Positions 23,540 to 36,000 of a stretch of DNA of 64,000 nt are shown one piece after another. The notes under the pieces were generated by a model. That model was given only the letters and a program-made list of their open reading frames with translations, was not told the origin of the DNA and searched no databases. Numbering within the stretch: position 1 is the stretch's first letter; each line of letters opens with the position of its first letter. Source of the DNA: Zoroaster sp. YZ-2022 (taxonomy: Eukaryota > Echinodermata > Asteroidea > Forcipulatida > Zoroasteridae); contig CM055822.1 of assembly GCA_029582265.1 (NCBI GenBank), positions 1,302,001 to 1,366,000 on the forward strand. Direction: 5' to 3'. Both the position numbers and the translations under genes were made by a program.

Positions 23540-24270
23540 TTGTTGAGTTGCCCTCCAGTGAAAATATTTGAAGGGGTCGGTCGGTCGGGATTTTTTATTT
23601 TTTTTTCCTTGACTGTCATTTTAAGATTGAAATGCATTGGAACTGAAACCACATACCATGTTTTTCATTTGTATACCTATCAGCAAGGAATTTTGCTTCA
23701 GAATATAAGTATCCCAAGCATTTTTGTTGTACTTTTTGCTGACAGCAAATTCATCCATATTGCGTGCAATGCTTAATATGCAACATGTGAGTGGCCATTC
23801 GATTTGAAAACGTGTAGATCGAGTCGCAATCGTTGACACACGTACAGTGCGGGGAGCCAGTGCACAACGTGTGAGGGCCATTTGATTTGAAAACGTGTAG
23901 ATTGAGTCGCAATCGTTGACATACAAAACAGTGCGCGAAGCCAGTGGAAAACATGTGAGGGGCCATTCGATTGGAAAACGTGTAGATTTGAGTCGAATAG
24001 TTGGCACACAGTGTGTGCGAAGTGCTGTGAGGGCCGGGGCCATTCGATTTGAAAACATGTAGATTGAGTCTTGGGTACCGGTAAATTTACCGCTAAAAAA
24101 AGTGGAAAATTTCACAAATCAAACATATTATGTTTTATACACAGAAAATTGGTAAGTTTCATTAATAAATAGGCCTATGAATGACTGGGAAAAAAAAAAA
24201 AAAAAAAAAAAAACCGACCCGAGATTTCAGCACTTTTGGGTCGGTCGCTGGAGGGCAACTCAACATCTTT
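23540..24270. mobile_element. Foldback element with GGTCGGTCGG ends around an 85-88-bp tandem repeat
   Basis: The left end reads GAGTTGCCCTCCAGTG... GGTCGGTCGG followed by a T-rich tract. The right end is its reverse complement (A-tract, CCGACCC... GGGTCGGTCGCTGGAGGGCAACTC). Between them, 23775-24070 holds about 3.4 diverged units containing GGCCATTCGATTTGAAAACG and GTAGATTGAGTCGCAATCG. Confidence 0.65.
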
Positions 24271-24432
24271 TTTTTTTTTGGCCTTATGGAAAGTGTTTGT
24301 ATGTTCTTTTCCTTCCTCCATGGTTGTTTGTACTTTGATGGGTACAATCCCGAAGGCGTTGGAGAAACATCTCAAGGAGATAGGAACATATGTTAGAGTA
24401 GAATTACTACATATAAGGCGGCACTCTTAGGG

Positions 24433-24604
<172 letters not shown>

Positions 24605-24659
24605 AGAAGATTTATAGCGCACAAATATCCACCAAGAAGTGCTCAAGGCGCTTTACAGT

Positions 24660-25560
24660 AAACAAGAAATCATACAATAGCATAACAATATATCTTGATT
24701 CAAAGAAAGTAAGGATACTTTTAGAAACATTGTTTTACAAACATTACCAATAGTGTATAATGGATTTAAATCACAAACTTCCTCAAATTGTTTAACGATA
24801 ATTTTATCCTTAAAATAATTTACAGCCGTAACACATACACTCGATTAGTGTAATTTAAAACGAATAAAAACTCAATTGAGTCTATAAAGCGTGAATTATC
24901 CGCGGTCCAATCAGAAATCAGTATTTTGGTGACGTCATAAATGTTTAAAAACACTTCCATTGACATCTGTGGGTCCGAAAACATATCTCGCTCTAATGCC
25001 ATCAAAATAATGGACAATTTGGTTTTGGCGCACTTTGGTCCTACTTTGGTCCACTGTGTGTCACTGCCCTTTCGCCCACAGTGGTCTAACAACATATGCC
25101 CTCAACAGCTCATGCACGGTGCGAATATCAGTTATAATTGCTGATTCTTCTACTGAATGTTTCATTGCATAATTGAAAGATTATACATTTATTTAATCAA
25201 AGTTTAAAAGCAGACGTGACCAGACGTGAAAGTTTAAAAGTGGAAACTAAAATGGCGGTGGTTAATGTAAAAGAATTATCCTGCTTCACGGCCGCCTTCG
25301 TCACAAGATTGTGTAACCCAATGAGCAATGGTGGTAGTACTATAGCTGGTTTTGGATATTGCCCAATGGGCAACCGGATTGGAGGGGAGGGGAGGATTGC
25401 TAATGTCCGTATGTACTTCTGCTTCTGCTGCTTCTGCTGATAATACTGTACACAACGCCCTGTTGGACCATAGAGAAAGGATATCCTTTCTGTGTGGTTG
25501 GACTATCTCAGTACAGTGGTCAAATGTGGCACGCCAAGTCCTAAATTTTGAAATGGGCGT
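24660..25560. other. Non-coding interval
   Basis: No gene supported. Short open frames (24820-25095 minus; 24941-25144 and 25216-25440 plus) show no known domain. Confidence 0.4.
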
Positions 25561-25566
25561 GGTGCA

Positions 25567-25800
25567 CTAAATCCTTAACATTGATACTATGAAAGCAGAT
25601 TTAAAAGCAGCCAAGTCTGGTATGGAGCGAATACTCTCAGGAAGAAGATTCCATTTTGGTATTGATCTTGGATACAGTGAAAATTTCATGCAAACTTTGT
25701 TAAAACTAGGCGTTTTATAGGAGTGCTGTCCATCATGCATACGACGTGATTGATAAGAACTATTATACCGAAAATTCTCAATGTAGCTATGAAGCAATAT
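25567..25800 (-). pseudogene. C-terminal fragment of a LINE reverse transcriptase
   Basis: The minus-strand translation contains YNSSYQSRRMHDGQ and FSLYPRSIPKWNLLPESI, then PDLAAFKSAF. This matches the typical C-terminal end of Jockey/RTE-like LINE ORF2 proteins (S-Y-Q... FFPRT-WN-LP). It is 5'-truncated, and no catalytic domain is present in the window. Confidence 0.6.
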
Positions 25801-26007
25801 TTTACTCTTAATCCGGCCCTCCTAATTAGGATGTCAAATTGTCCATGTAAAGACTCATTTCTTCCATAATTATCATAATTATTTCTTATAATTCCGTTTT
25901 CAGTTTTGTGTTTTGATTGGGTGCGTGTTTTTGTTTACTTTGATGTATTTATTTGTCCACCACCTGTCAACACCACCGTTGATCTCTATCAGTGGTCAAC
26001 AAGTCAT

Positions 26008-26167
26008 AACCACTGATCTCTATTATACTGACAGTATAATAGAGATCAGTGGTCACAACACCAAGAAATCATTGGTTAAGTTTCCACTCAAGAGGGCGTA
26101 TACTCAGTCACTTTCGCACGTATGACAGACACTGCATGATCTCTATTATACTTAATAGAGATCAGTG
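26008..26167. repeat. Paired perfect hairpins built on GATCTCTATTATA
   Basis: CCACTGATCTCTATTATACT and its reverse complement form a stem of about 20 bp at 26013-26055. A second copy, ATGATCTCTATTATACTTAATAGAGATCA, is at about 26137-26165. A degenerate third word (GATCTCTATCAGTGG) is at 25980. Confidence 0.7.
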
Positions 26168-26444
26168 ACGACAGACCAGTATAACCGTATATGTTGGGGG
26201 GGGGGGGGGTGAGGGTATTTAAGCACAGTGGCAGATCCACAGGGCTAGGCTAGGGGAGGGGGGCCATTGATGAGGGGACCGTTGGTGGGGGATGAACTCT
26301 TTGCTCACTGCCTAATAGCTCGCTCCCCCTCCCAGTACCCCTATCCCCCATCCCGTCGGTAATTTTTGGCTCGAAAAAAAAATCACATTTTAGATCCATC
26401 CCGCAAACCGTACAGCACATGTATATGCCCCACTTCCGAAATAA

Positions 26445-26530
26445 TGATAAGTGAGACTAATTGTGGTGACACCATGTGAAATTCTCTATTGAGTAGTAAT
26501 TAGTTCTGAAAAGAACTGGAGGTTACAAGA
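26445..26530 (+). repeat. Penelope-like repeat, truncated copy
   Basis: Contains GTGGTGACACCATGTG and TGAGTAGTAATTAGTTCTG, and ends after GAACTGGAGGTTACAA. Confidence 0.65.
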
Positions 26531-26557
26531 AATAATGATATTATTAAAATTAAAATC

Positions 26558-27705
26558 GAATGCTCAATAAGCCTTATCGGAATTGAGCGCGCAATGAATT
26601 ATGGGAGTTCGGTTTTGGAAAAACGTCAACAAACGCACATTTTTGTGCACAAAGTCAATGGGAGGAGAAAGGTGGTCGGCCAGAAAATGGAAGCTTTTAC
26701 GTTTTATAGCAAAATTATGGAGAAAATCTTTAAGAAATCAATTAAATTATAAACAGGACATTTTTGTAATTAAGAAAAGAATTGATTTTTCCCCCGAAAA
26801 CTATACGGAAATGGAGGAATTCTCAGCTGATTTCTGATCCCCGGTTGCGACGACCATAGTCTCATGCATTTTTTTCTTCTAAAAAGGGGTAACTTGCAGA
26901 TAATTTCATTGGTTTTAAAAAACAAGTTAAGCATTATGGTCAAACCGTGGTTAACCCACGATAGATTAAAAAATAATGATGATTATAAATTTGGGGTGTC
27001 GGTCGAGCGTAAAATTAAAAACATTAAAACAAAAAAATTAAAATTAAAAAATTAATTAATTAATCAATCAATCAATCTAAAATCTAAAATGAGACTTGCC
27101 TATTTTAATCCCCTCGGGATTAATATTGTATTAATTAAAGCTTTTGTCAAACGCCAATAAATTGTTGTTCCTACCGCTAATTTAATTAGATTGTATAAAA
27201 AGTACAATTGAATATCATAAACGTATAAATAAAAGACACTAGTGGCACATGCACAATTTTCTCCTTTTTACCATCCTTTAATTTATATGCAACATATATT
27301 TTTTGTCGAAGGGGAGAATATTTCAAAAAGAAAATATGTTCCGAAAACCGAAATGAAGAGCTTCTTGGCCGTTAGTAGTGATGGAGTTTGCCTGAAGTAC
27401 CGTTGCAAATTAGATAACTGTCATCCAGAAATCAGCTGAGAAAGCTTCCATTTGCGTGGTTTCTGGAAATAAAAAAATATTCTTTTCTTAATTACACAAA
27501 TGTTATGTATGTAATTCAACTAATTCTTAATCATTTTCTCCATAATTTTACTATAATACGGAAAAAACGTTAATTTTCTGACCGACCACCTTTCTCCTCC
27601 ATTGACTTTGTGTACAAACGTGTGCGTTTGTTTACATTTTTTTTCTCCAAAACTCAACTCCCATAATTCATTGCGCGCTCATTTCTCAATTCCGCTCATT
27701 GAATA
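26558..27705. mobile_element. 1.15-kb foldback element
   Basis: The outer arms (GAATTGAGCGCGCAATGAAT... CAATGGGAGGAGAAAGGTGG on the left) are reverse-complemented on the right (CCACCTTTCTCCTCCATTG... ATTCATTGCGCGCTC). Similarity continues inward to TCAGCTGATTTCTG / CAGAAATCAGCTGA, so the arms are about 285 bp with an AT-rich centre of about 580 bp. Small open frames inside are unrecognised. Confidence 0.7.
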
Positions 27706-27719
27706 CGGAATACGTGAAT

Positions 27720-28460
27720 TGCGCGCTCAACGCTGCGTGGTACATGGTGGGGATTTCCCAATCTACCCCAAGGCAATAATACTTTTTAATAGAAACGCAA
27801 ATATTGCACACACATCACGTCATATCAGTTATAAAATTCAAACTTCCATTGTATAGTCCGGTGACGGGCCGTTGATTCATCAACAATGTGATATAATTAT
27901 ATTTTGCAATCAGGCGGATGCAACCACGACGACTACTGCTGGGACAAACATCCAAGTGATTTAAAACTGTAAATGTATAGTTTTGTTGTTCATGTTCATC
28001 GTTGTTACATACAAACAAACTGAATTAATCAAAGTGTAACAGTTCTGATCATCTGCAAGGAACTGCTGGCTTCCTAAACATATGGTAAGACCACTCATAT
28101 TCTATATAACGTTAAATAATTTTGTTTAAAAAAATAAAATTGTTTCCACTTCAAATTTAAGAAAAAAGAATCCTAAATTCCATGTTATAGACCTTATGCA
28201 TTGACGTCATCACGTCGCCATCTTAGACTTAGAGGTAAAACGATGATGAAACAATGGACAACACACATCTATACATGCGCGGCGTACAGATTGGGCCAAT
28301 GAGCAACCTTCTTTTGACCTCTAGCCGAGGGCGCCCTACTCAAATGACGTCATGTGCATAAGGTCTATTAGAATGAAGCATACCAAAAATCTCATTTTAC
28401 TTTCCTTAAATTAACAGTACCTCACACACAATCATCAGCTTCACGTCATTATGAATTTAT
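27720..28460. other. Non-coding interval
   Basis: At about 28185-28370 an inverted pair (AGACCTTATGCATTGACGTCA and TGACGTCATGTGCATAAGGTCT) bounds another probable MITE of about 180 bp. Nothing else is supported. Confidence 0.5.
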
Positions 28461-28465
28461 CATTC

Positions 28466-29203
28466 GAGTCAACTTGTACCCAAGTCGACTTTTACTCAAG
28501 TCAACTTGTACCCAGGTCAACTTGTAGGGCTGTGCGTTTTCAGATATTTTTGGAACCGGATACCCGACATCAGGAAACTTCGGATACCCGGATACCCGTT
28601 TTCATTTTTGTTGAAAACATGCCTCCGGTGGTGTACAAGTACATGTACTCTAAATGGTAACAAATTGTTACAGAGGATACCATACTTACATCGATCTTTT
28701 CTTTTCACTGTAGTGTAATCTCTTGAATTTAAAGATAATTGTCTGTAAAGGTGTAAGCATTACATTGTTCAAGAGTCACAGATTTGTGTTCACTCCACTC
28801 AAATGTTAAGTCCAAATTTTAAAAAGTCGTTTACGGGTAATTGGAACTGAAAAATGGAACCGGGTAATGACCGTTTCGGTCGGGTATCCGGATACCCGGC
28901 ACAGCCCTATCAACTTGTACCCAAAAAATCCTACCCAAGTCAACTTGTACCCAGGTCAACTTGTACCCAGGTCAACGTACCCAAGTCAACTCGTACCCAG
29001 GTCAACTCGTACCCAGGTCAAAATTGTACCCCAAAAAATGGTGAATTTTTTTTTTTTAATGTGAAAATAGAAAAACACTGTTTGCCTGTAACTCTGGTAG
29101 GAACGAATTTTAGTTGACTTGGGTACGAATTGACCTGAGTATGTGTTGACTCGGGTACGAGTTGACCTGGGTAAACGTTGACTCAGGTACAAGTTGACTT
29201 GGG
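28466..29203. mobile_element. Foldback with GTCAACTTGTACCCAG repeated arms, split by a hAT MITE
   Basis: The left side and the block 28910-29030 consist of short units GTCAACTTGTACCCA(A/G). The right side (29110-29200) carries the reverse complement (GGGTACGAGTTGACC). The design is the same as the element at 13.7-14.8 kb, but the unit sequence is unrelated. Its own target duplication could not be defined. Confidence 0.65.
28525..28909. mobile_element. hAT-type MITE, copy 1
   Basis: It begins TAGGGCTGTGCG and ends GGCACAGCCCTA, with inner inverted GGATACCCGGATACCCG / CGGGTATCCGGATACCCGG. The eight bases TCAACTTG are duplicated exactly on both sides (28517-28524 and 28910-28917). An 8-bp duplication and TA-RNG-type ends fit hAT elements. 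385 bp, no transposase. Confidence 0.85.
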
Positions 29204-29867
29204 TATTACCAATTCTATATCATTGGTAAACTCGTATTCTGCATCTCAATTCATGTGAATACAAATATGTAAAACCAACAGACCTGTGAAAGTTTTAACC
29301 CATTACATGTACCTTGTGAAAATGGTAAAAACATATTCAGAGAAAGCGTACTCGGAGTTCAGCAATTTTGTCAACATTACCAATGTGTACCTTCCAGTTG
29401 TGTGTATTCAAGCATGCAAAATCTACATGTCTTTGTACAAAATACAGTTCACAGCATGAATGCACATGAACATGTACACACCCTAGCACAAGCTTACACC
29501 ATAGAGCTACACCATGCTTACACATCATACTATACCTGTACAATATAAACGGCACAGACAAAGTGATTAAGCATTTTACTATGCATATTGTCCACATGTT
29601 TCATGTGCTGTAGAGGTAAATATACTTTGCTATCAGATTCAGAATATTTAAAGGTAAGGTACAACTAACTAAATTGTCAAATTAACAACTTATTATCTAA
29701 AAGGTTACTTAGTTTAGAGTTAGTACAAGTCAGGAAATGATTTTGTTCAAAGGTTCTGCTTAGCAAAATTAGTTGGCAGAAATATGTGTGTGGGTATATA
29801 ATGCTAATTTTAAATAGCAAATCTTTCATTTTTTTAAACCCTAACCTCACTGAATACTACAAAATAC

Positions 29868-31207
29868 TACTTGAGTAAACTGCAGTATGGAGTACTTTTA
29901 CTACACTGGTCTATGAGAATTGAGTAGTATTTTGTAGTACAGTGTACTTTTACTACACTGGTCAATGAGAATTGAGTAGTATTTTGTAGTATGGAGTACT
30001 TTTACTACACTGAGTAGTATTTTGTAGTACAGTGTACTTTTACTACACTGGTCTTAGTGGTCTATGAGAATTGAGTAGTATTTTGTAGTATGGAGTACTT
30101 TTACTACACTGGTCTATGAGAATTGAGTAGTATTTTGTAGTATGGAGTACTTTTACTACACTGGTCTATGAGAATTGAGTAGTATTTTGTAGTATGGAGT
30201 ACTTTTACTACACTGGTCTATGAGAATTGAGTAGTATTTTGTAGTATGGAGTACTTTTACTACACTGGTCTATGAGAATTGAGTAGTATTTTGTAGTACA
30301 GTGTACTTTTACTATACTGGTCTATGAGAATTGAGTAGTATTTTGTAGTATGGAGTACTTTTACTACACTGAGTAGTATTTTGTAGTACAGTGTACTTTT
30401 ACTACACTGGTCAATGAGAATTGAGTAGTATTTTGTAGTATGGAGTACTTTTACTACACTGAGTAGTATTTTGTAGTACAGTGTACTTTTACTACACTGG
30501 TCTTAGTGGTCTATGAGAATTGAGTAGTATTTTGTAGTATGGAGTACTTTTACTACACTGGTCTATGAGAATTGAGTAGTATTTTGTAGTATGGAGTACT
30601 TTTACTACACTGGTCTATGAGAATTGAGTAGTATTTTGTAGTATGGAGTACTTTTACTACACTGGTCTATGAGAATTGAGTAGTATTTTGTAGTATGGAG
30701 TACTTTTACTACACTGGTCTATGAGAATTGAGTAGTATTTTGTAGTATGGAGTACTTTTACTACACTGGTCTATGAGAATTGAGTAGTATTTTGTAGTAC
30801 AGTGTACTTTTACTATACTGGTCTATGAGAATTGAGTAGTATTTTGTAGTATGGAGTACTTTTACTACACTGGTCTATGAGAATTGAGTAGTATTTTGTA
30901 GTATGGAGTACTTTTACTACACTGGTCTATGAGAATTGAGTAGTATTTTGTAGTATGGAGTACTTTTACTACACTGGTCTATGAGAATTGAGTAGTATTT
31001 TGTAGTACAGTGTACATGTACCTTTACTACACTGGTCTATGAGAATTGAGTAGTATTTTGTAGTATGGAGTACTTTTACTACACTGGTCTATGAGAATTG
31101 AGTAGTATTTTGTAGTATGGAGTACTTTTACTACACTGGTCTATGAGAATTGAGTAGTATTTTGTAGTACAGTGTACTTTTACTATACTGGTCTATACTG
31201 GTCTATG
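29868..31207. repeat. 52-bp minisatellite, about 25 copies
   Basis: The unit contains TCTATGAGAATTGAGTAG and TATTTTGTAGTATGGAGTAC, then TTTTACTACACTGG. Variant units read ACAGTGTAC instead of ATGGAGTAC, and some are shortened. Blocks of several units are themselves duplicated (29930-30330 resembles 30370-30800). Confidence 0.9.
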
Positions 31208-31556
31208 TTCCTGATATTGTAAGCTAGACATCTTGTTAATTTATAAACAATGGCCTAGCCCAATTATCACTCTCACTAGGTTCAATTATCACATACACAA
31301 CAGCCTTTTACTTTGTAATAAATAATTCCCCACTGTGTAATCATTCTGTCAATCACTAGCTAATCACCATCTAAATGTCAGTGACCTATTCCCTATATAC
31401 TGAGGTCATTAGTCTATCTTTATCTCTTGCTCGCTTGCTCTCTTGAGTTACAATGTATCATCCTCTCTACTGTACTGCTAGTCCAATAACTTTGTGACCC
31501 TACAGTCAGTATCTTTGTAAAAACCACAGATCAACAATAAAAAATAATCTGATATG

Positions 31557-31817
31557 TGACTGGCTCTGGCAAAACCCTAAATTTAGACCCAACTTTTCAG
31601 AGTCAACCTCCCAAATTTATTGTGAAAATTAACAATGTTACCAACAACGTTTCAGGATTTTTCTTTTTCCATCAAAATTTAGAGAAAATGCTCTACCTAT
31701 ATGGTGACATGAAAATCTCAAACTGGTCCCTGGGGTCAGTTTTTGACCTTTTCATGGCTGTTACAGCATTATGGTAAATGCTAAGAAGTTTCGGGTTTTG
31801 CCAGAGTGGGTCACATA
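31557..31817. mobile_element. Inverted-repeat element, uninterrupted copy
   Basis: Ends: GTGACTGGCTCTGGCAAAAC and, inverted, GTTTTGCCAGAGTGGGTCAC. It matches 11107-11450 throughout except for the nested insertion there. Frames across it are not genes. Confidence 0.65.
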
Positions 31818-31888
31818 CATGTATAAGCCCAAAGTTACATGTACATCGTCTTAGCCTGTCTCCTTGTGTATTCGTCTCTTCTACAAAT

Positions 31889-32253
31889 CAATAATATTAA
31901 TAATAATGTGGACTTATATAGCGCACGTATCCACCAAACTGGTGCTCAAGGCGCATTATATTATTACCCCTGCTCATCAGGCTCATAAATCATTCCTGAA
32001 ACCATCTCAGCTCCGTGGGAGTATACAGCTCAATTTGCCATTTTGGCGCATATAGGGCTAATCAAACACAACAACCAACTCTGCCCTCACAGGTATCCAT
32101 TTACCCCTGGGTGTGGAGAGAAACAATTATGGTAAAGTGTCTTGCTCAAGGACACAAACACCATGGTCGTGGTTGGGATTTGAACCCACATTCTGACGAC
32201 TCAGCCATCAGAACACAAATCTGATGCACTAAACCGCTCGACCATGGTATTCC
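31889..32253 (-). mobile_element. tRNA-derived SINE, copy 1
   Basis: Read on the minus strand, the 5' head has ATGGTCGAGCGGTTTAG (A-box-like) and GGGTTCAAATCCC (B-box-like). The body follows (TGTCCTTGAGCAAGACACTT, AGAGTTGGTTG, CCCTATATGCGC), then GCCTTGAGCACC and an (ATT)n tail. The head-like tRNA part should not be annotated as a tRNA gene. Confidence 0.8.
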
Positions 32254-32259
32254 ATATCC

Positions 32260-32831
32260 GCAGCCAGTAATACATCCACATTCCAGCATTACAATATCAT
32301 TCACTGCAATCAATCAACCTTTGAAATTATTCTGCCAGAAGTGCTTTGTCCTAAGTATCCACTCAGTGTACTCTAGCTCAGTGAAAACAATCCTTTTTCT
32401 TGGCCAATTGCTGTGTCAAGCGAGCGTTGCGCGTAATCTTTATGTCTCGCACTCTGTGCATGCATAATTATACTGAGAGACTTTGCACGTGTACAATGTG
32501 TACATTCTCTGCAAATAATGCTGAATGGTGCTGTATTGATCAAGTGTGGTCTAGAAACAAATGCCCTCTACTTGTTGTGCACTGAGCAGATAGAAAACAG
32601 GATTGTTTTGTCTAATATCAAAAAGTATGTTCCCTTTAAGTTTGCCCACAGATCATGAATACAGCAGAGGACAAACCTCCAGGTACCTGTTCTTATTGTG
32701 TGTGACTATACTTGGCATTTATGATCTAACTTTAGCGCTGCCTCTTGGTGATTGCATGAATATATTATTGAGGGAAATTGTGGATCAGCATTGGGAAAAT
32801 AATGTCTTACAATTTTTACAATTTCTTTTAG
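32260..32831. other. Upstream region of the N4BP1-like gene
   Basis: Presumed to hold an intron, 5' untranslated sequence or promoter. A fragment of the 18.5-kb dispersed repeat lies at about 32410-32500. No TATA box or CpG-rich patch is evident. Confidence 0.35.
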
Positions 32832-32841
32832 TGAAACCAAA

Positions 32842-33048
32842 ATGAATACAGAAATCCAACCTGTCACCATCCAGTTCACCGTCTCCCGCAGTTCCCTACC
32901 TAGCCTACTGGAATGGACAGAGCGTCTTCAGGCCAGATTTAAGGTCAACATCGATATTCAGTGGGAGCTGGACAAGATTGTCCAGGACACACCGCAGGTC
33001 AGATGGGTTTCCATCTGTGGCAAGTGTGTGGATTGTGAAGTGGCCAAG
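32842..33048 (+). CDS. N4BP1: N4BP1-like exon 1 (start codon, KH-like region)
   Basis: A splice acceptor (TTTCTTTTAG) ends at 32831, so the exon begins in 5' UTR at 32832. The first ATG (32842) has AAA before it. The protein reads [19 protein letters not shown]... [17 protein letters not shown]. This matches the opening of vertebrate N4BP1, including the motif in which a structural Gly/Cys step precedes the helix. The donor AAG-GTTAGT leaves phase 0. Confidence 0.8.
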
Positions 33049-36000
33049 GTTAGTTGGAGAAGTGGCTAGTTATTTTTAATTAGTTTTTCTCAAAGCCACA
33101 GCACACTTTTGCTCATACTTTCGCTCATTATGTGGAGTGTCGTGGCCGAGCGGTCTAGCTTACCGGACTCAAGTTCTGGTGTTAGCAGCAGAATGTGGGT
33201 TCGAATCCAGGCCGTGACACTTGTGTCCTTGCATGAGCAAGACACTTAACCATAATTGCTTCTCTCCACCCAGGGGTTAAATGGGTACCTGTGAGGGCAG
33301 AGTTGGTTGATTAGCCCTATATGCGCTGTAATGGCAGCAATTGAGCTGTATACTCCCCAGGGAGCTGAGATGGTTTCAGGAATGATTTATGAGCCTTATC
33401 AGCAGGGGTAATAATATGCGCCTTGAGCACCACTCAGTTGGTAGATACGTGCGCTATATAAGTCCACACATTATTATTATTATTATTATTATACTTGTAC
33501 AGGCTTTTCCCTAAAAAAAAAATTGTTTGTAGTAAAACAGTTTGTTGTCGTATTTTCAAAAGCATGACCTCAAATCCTGTTTTCTCTAAGATGAAAGAGC
33601 TTCAGACAAAATCATTTCTCATGATGATTGATATGTGTACCAACTTAACACCAAGTAAGATTTGTTTATTTGATGATCTGGTAATTACCAATGTTGTACC
33701 TTTCCTTAACTGTTGATAACAGTGATCAAAACATGTGTACCCTAGGAAGAATATTTATGGGAAATATACATAAGACCATTTCACACGAGCCGTTTTAACA
33801 AAGGACCCTGATGATTAATCTCATTCATGTTAAAAAATAGCAAAATCGGCGCCCATTACCAAGGACCTTTGTTATCGGTGCTCGTGTGAAAAGGTCTATA
33901 CACGTATTGATCTAGTATGTTTGAATTAGCTGCAAATGTGTGTGTTGTGTGTTATGCTTAGTTTGAACCCTTTCCTTTTATTTGCAGAAATACATCACAA
34001 CGTTTTGTGATCCTTTACACAAAATGAGTGTCACCTACCCTGATGAAATTCACTCTGATCTGAGAGGTAAGTCCTATTTATATCTCTCAAAGATTTTAGA
34101 AAATGATGCATTAAGTCAAAATTGCTGGATCAATTGGATTTCTGACGCGCTGTGTTTTAAATTACTTTTTCACATGCATATGTAGGGGTATGAACATATG
34201 CCCGATTTGTGTGGCCTCTCTTAGACACCGTACTTTGTGTACAGGAAATTTAGTCAGGTTCCAATAACCCTGTATACATGTTAACATGTTTCACTTTTAA
34301 AAAGACTACCAATAAAAAGTGCCTATTTTGAAGCTTAACTATGACCAGAAACCAAAGACTTTGTTTTTTGGCCGTATATTTTTCATTTATTTATTTAACC
34401 CTCCTACTATTGCTGCACTTCAGAGGAAAGTTGCTATAGAGGACAAAATCAGTCAATTGCCTGTTTTGACTGTTGACCCAAATGTACACACAGGAGCATT
34501 TTTGACTGGTTTTGACTGTCATTTTGACCACCCTGAACAATACCAGACAATGCTTTTACCAGTCAAAAACGGTCGATTCATTTTGACCTGTAAATGTACT
34601 TACTACACGTGAGGTTTGACAGTGTTCGACTTTTAAGTGCACTGGATATACCTTGGCAAGTATATCAACATTTTGACTGATTTTGACCCTTTTGAGGGTT
34701 AAATACACTACTCAAAACAATTTAGGGAACAAAACAATTTTAATAGGGAACACCGGATTTACTGCAAGAGGTGGTCACACCCGTTATTGGAATGTTCCAT
34801 GAACCGGGATTTTCATTTGCAACCCCCTCTCTCTTTCAGTAGTCATATGTCATGAAATGTGTAATCACTACATGCATCCTTTATCATGAGATTATTCCCG
34901 TGTTCCCTAAATTGTTTTGTTCCCTAAATTGTTTTGAGTAGTGTATTTAACCCTCAAAAGGGTCAAAATCAGTCAAAATGTTGATTTTGACCCTTTTGAG
35001 GGTTAAATATATATATTTTTCATATTCCCTCATTGTACATGTAATATCCTATTAACCCTATAAATGTCAATTGTACGAACTTGTGCAAAATGAATGCATT
35101 CACTCCCTGCATAGATAATGAGCCTTTGATTGACCTAATCATACCAATTGAGGGTGCCCTGATCATCTAGAAGGATCAGCACTTTTTTTGTTGTGTTGAT
35201 TGAAGCTATTACTAGTGCTCAATATTGTCGAATTTTTGGAATTTAATAGTAAACCTAGAATATACATGTGTATGTATTAGGGCTGTGCGTTTTTGGATAT
35301 TTTTGGAACCGGATACCCGAAATCAGAAAACTTCGGATACCCGGATACTCGTTTTCATTTTTGTTGAAAACATGCCTCCGGTGGTGTACAAATACATGTA
35401 CTGTAAATGCTAACAAATTGACTTTTATAATACAGAGGATACCATACTTAAATCGATCTTTTCTTTATTGGAGTGCAATCTCTTGAATTTAAAGATAATT
35501 ATCTGTAGAAGTGTACACATTACATTGTTCAAGAGTCACAGATTTCTGTTTGCCCTGCTCAAATGTTAAGTCCGAATTTTAAAAAGTCGTTTACGGGTAA
35601 TTGGAACTGAAAAATGGAACCGGGTAATGACAGTATCGGTTGGGTATCCGGATACCCGGCACAGCCCTAGTATGTATGATGTTTGAATTGATTGTTTCTT
35701 GCATAAAAGCTCCTCAGGCTTCTTAGAATGATTCCAGGTATGGTTTTGTGGCAATGGATTTGAATTTAATTTTTTTCAATAGATTTCATGTTATTCAACG
35801 TATTCAGACGAATTTGGTATCAAATGAAAGAGAAAAACAGAGCGTTCCAAAAATGTAAACTTGTATTGGGTTATTAACCCTCCTACTACCACAAGGGTCA
35901 AAATCAGTCAAAATGTTGATGTATTTGCCAAGGTATATCTAGTGCACTTAAAAGTCAAACACTGTCAAATCTTATGTGCAGTAAGTACATTTACAGGTCA

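Noticed and set aside
26601..26837. Basic 78-residue protein
   Set aside because: It lies in the arm of the 1.15-kb foldback, with a broken mirror copy at the other end.
33137..33210. tRNA-Leu/Ser gene
   Set aside because: It is the A/B-box head of a SINE with body and (ATT)n tail. A second copy at 32.25 kb has the same body.
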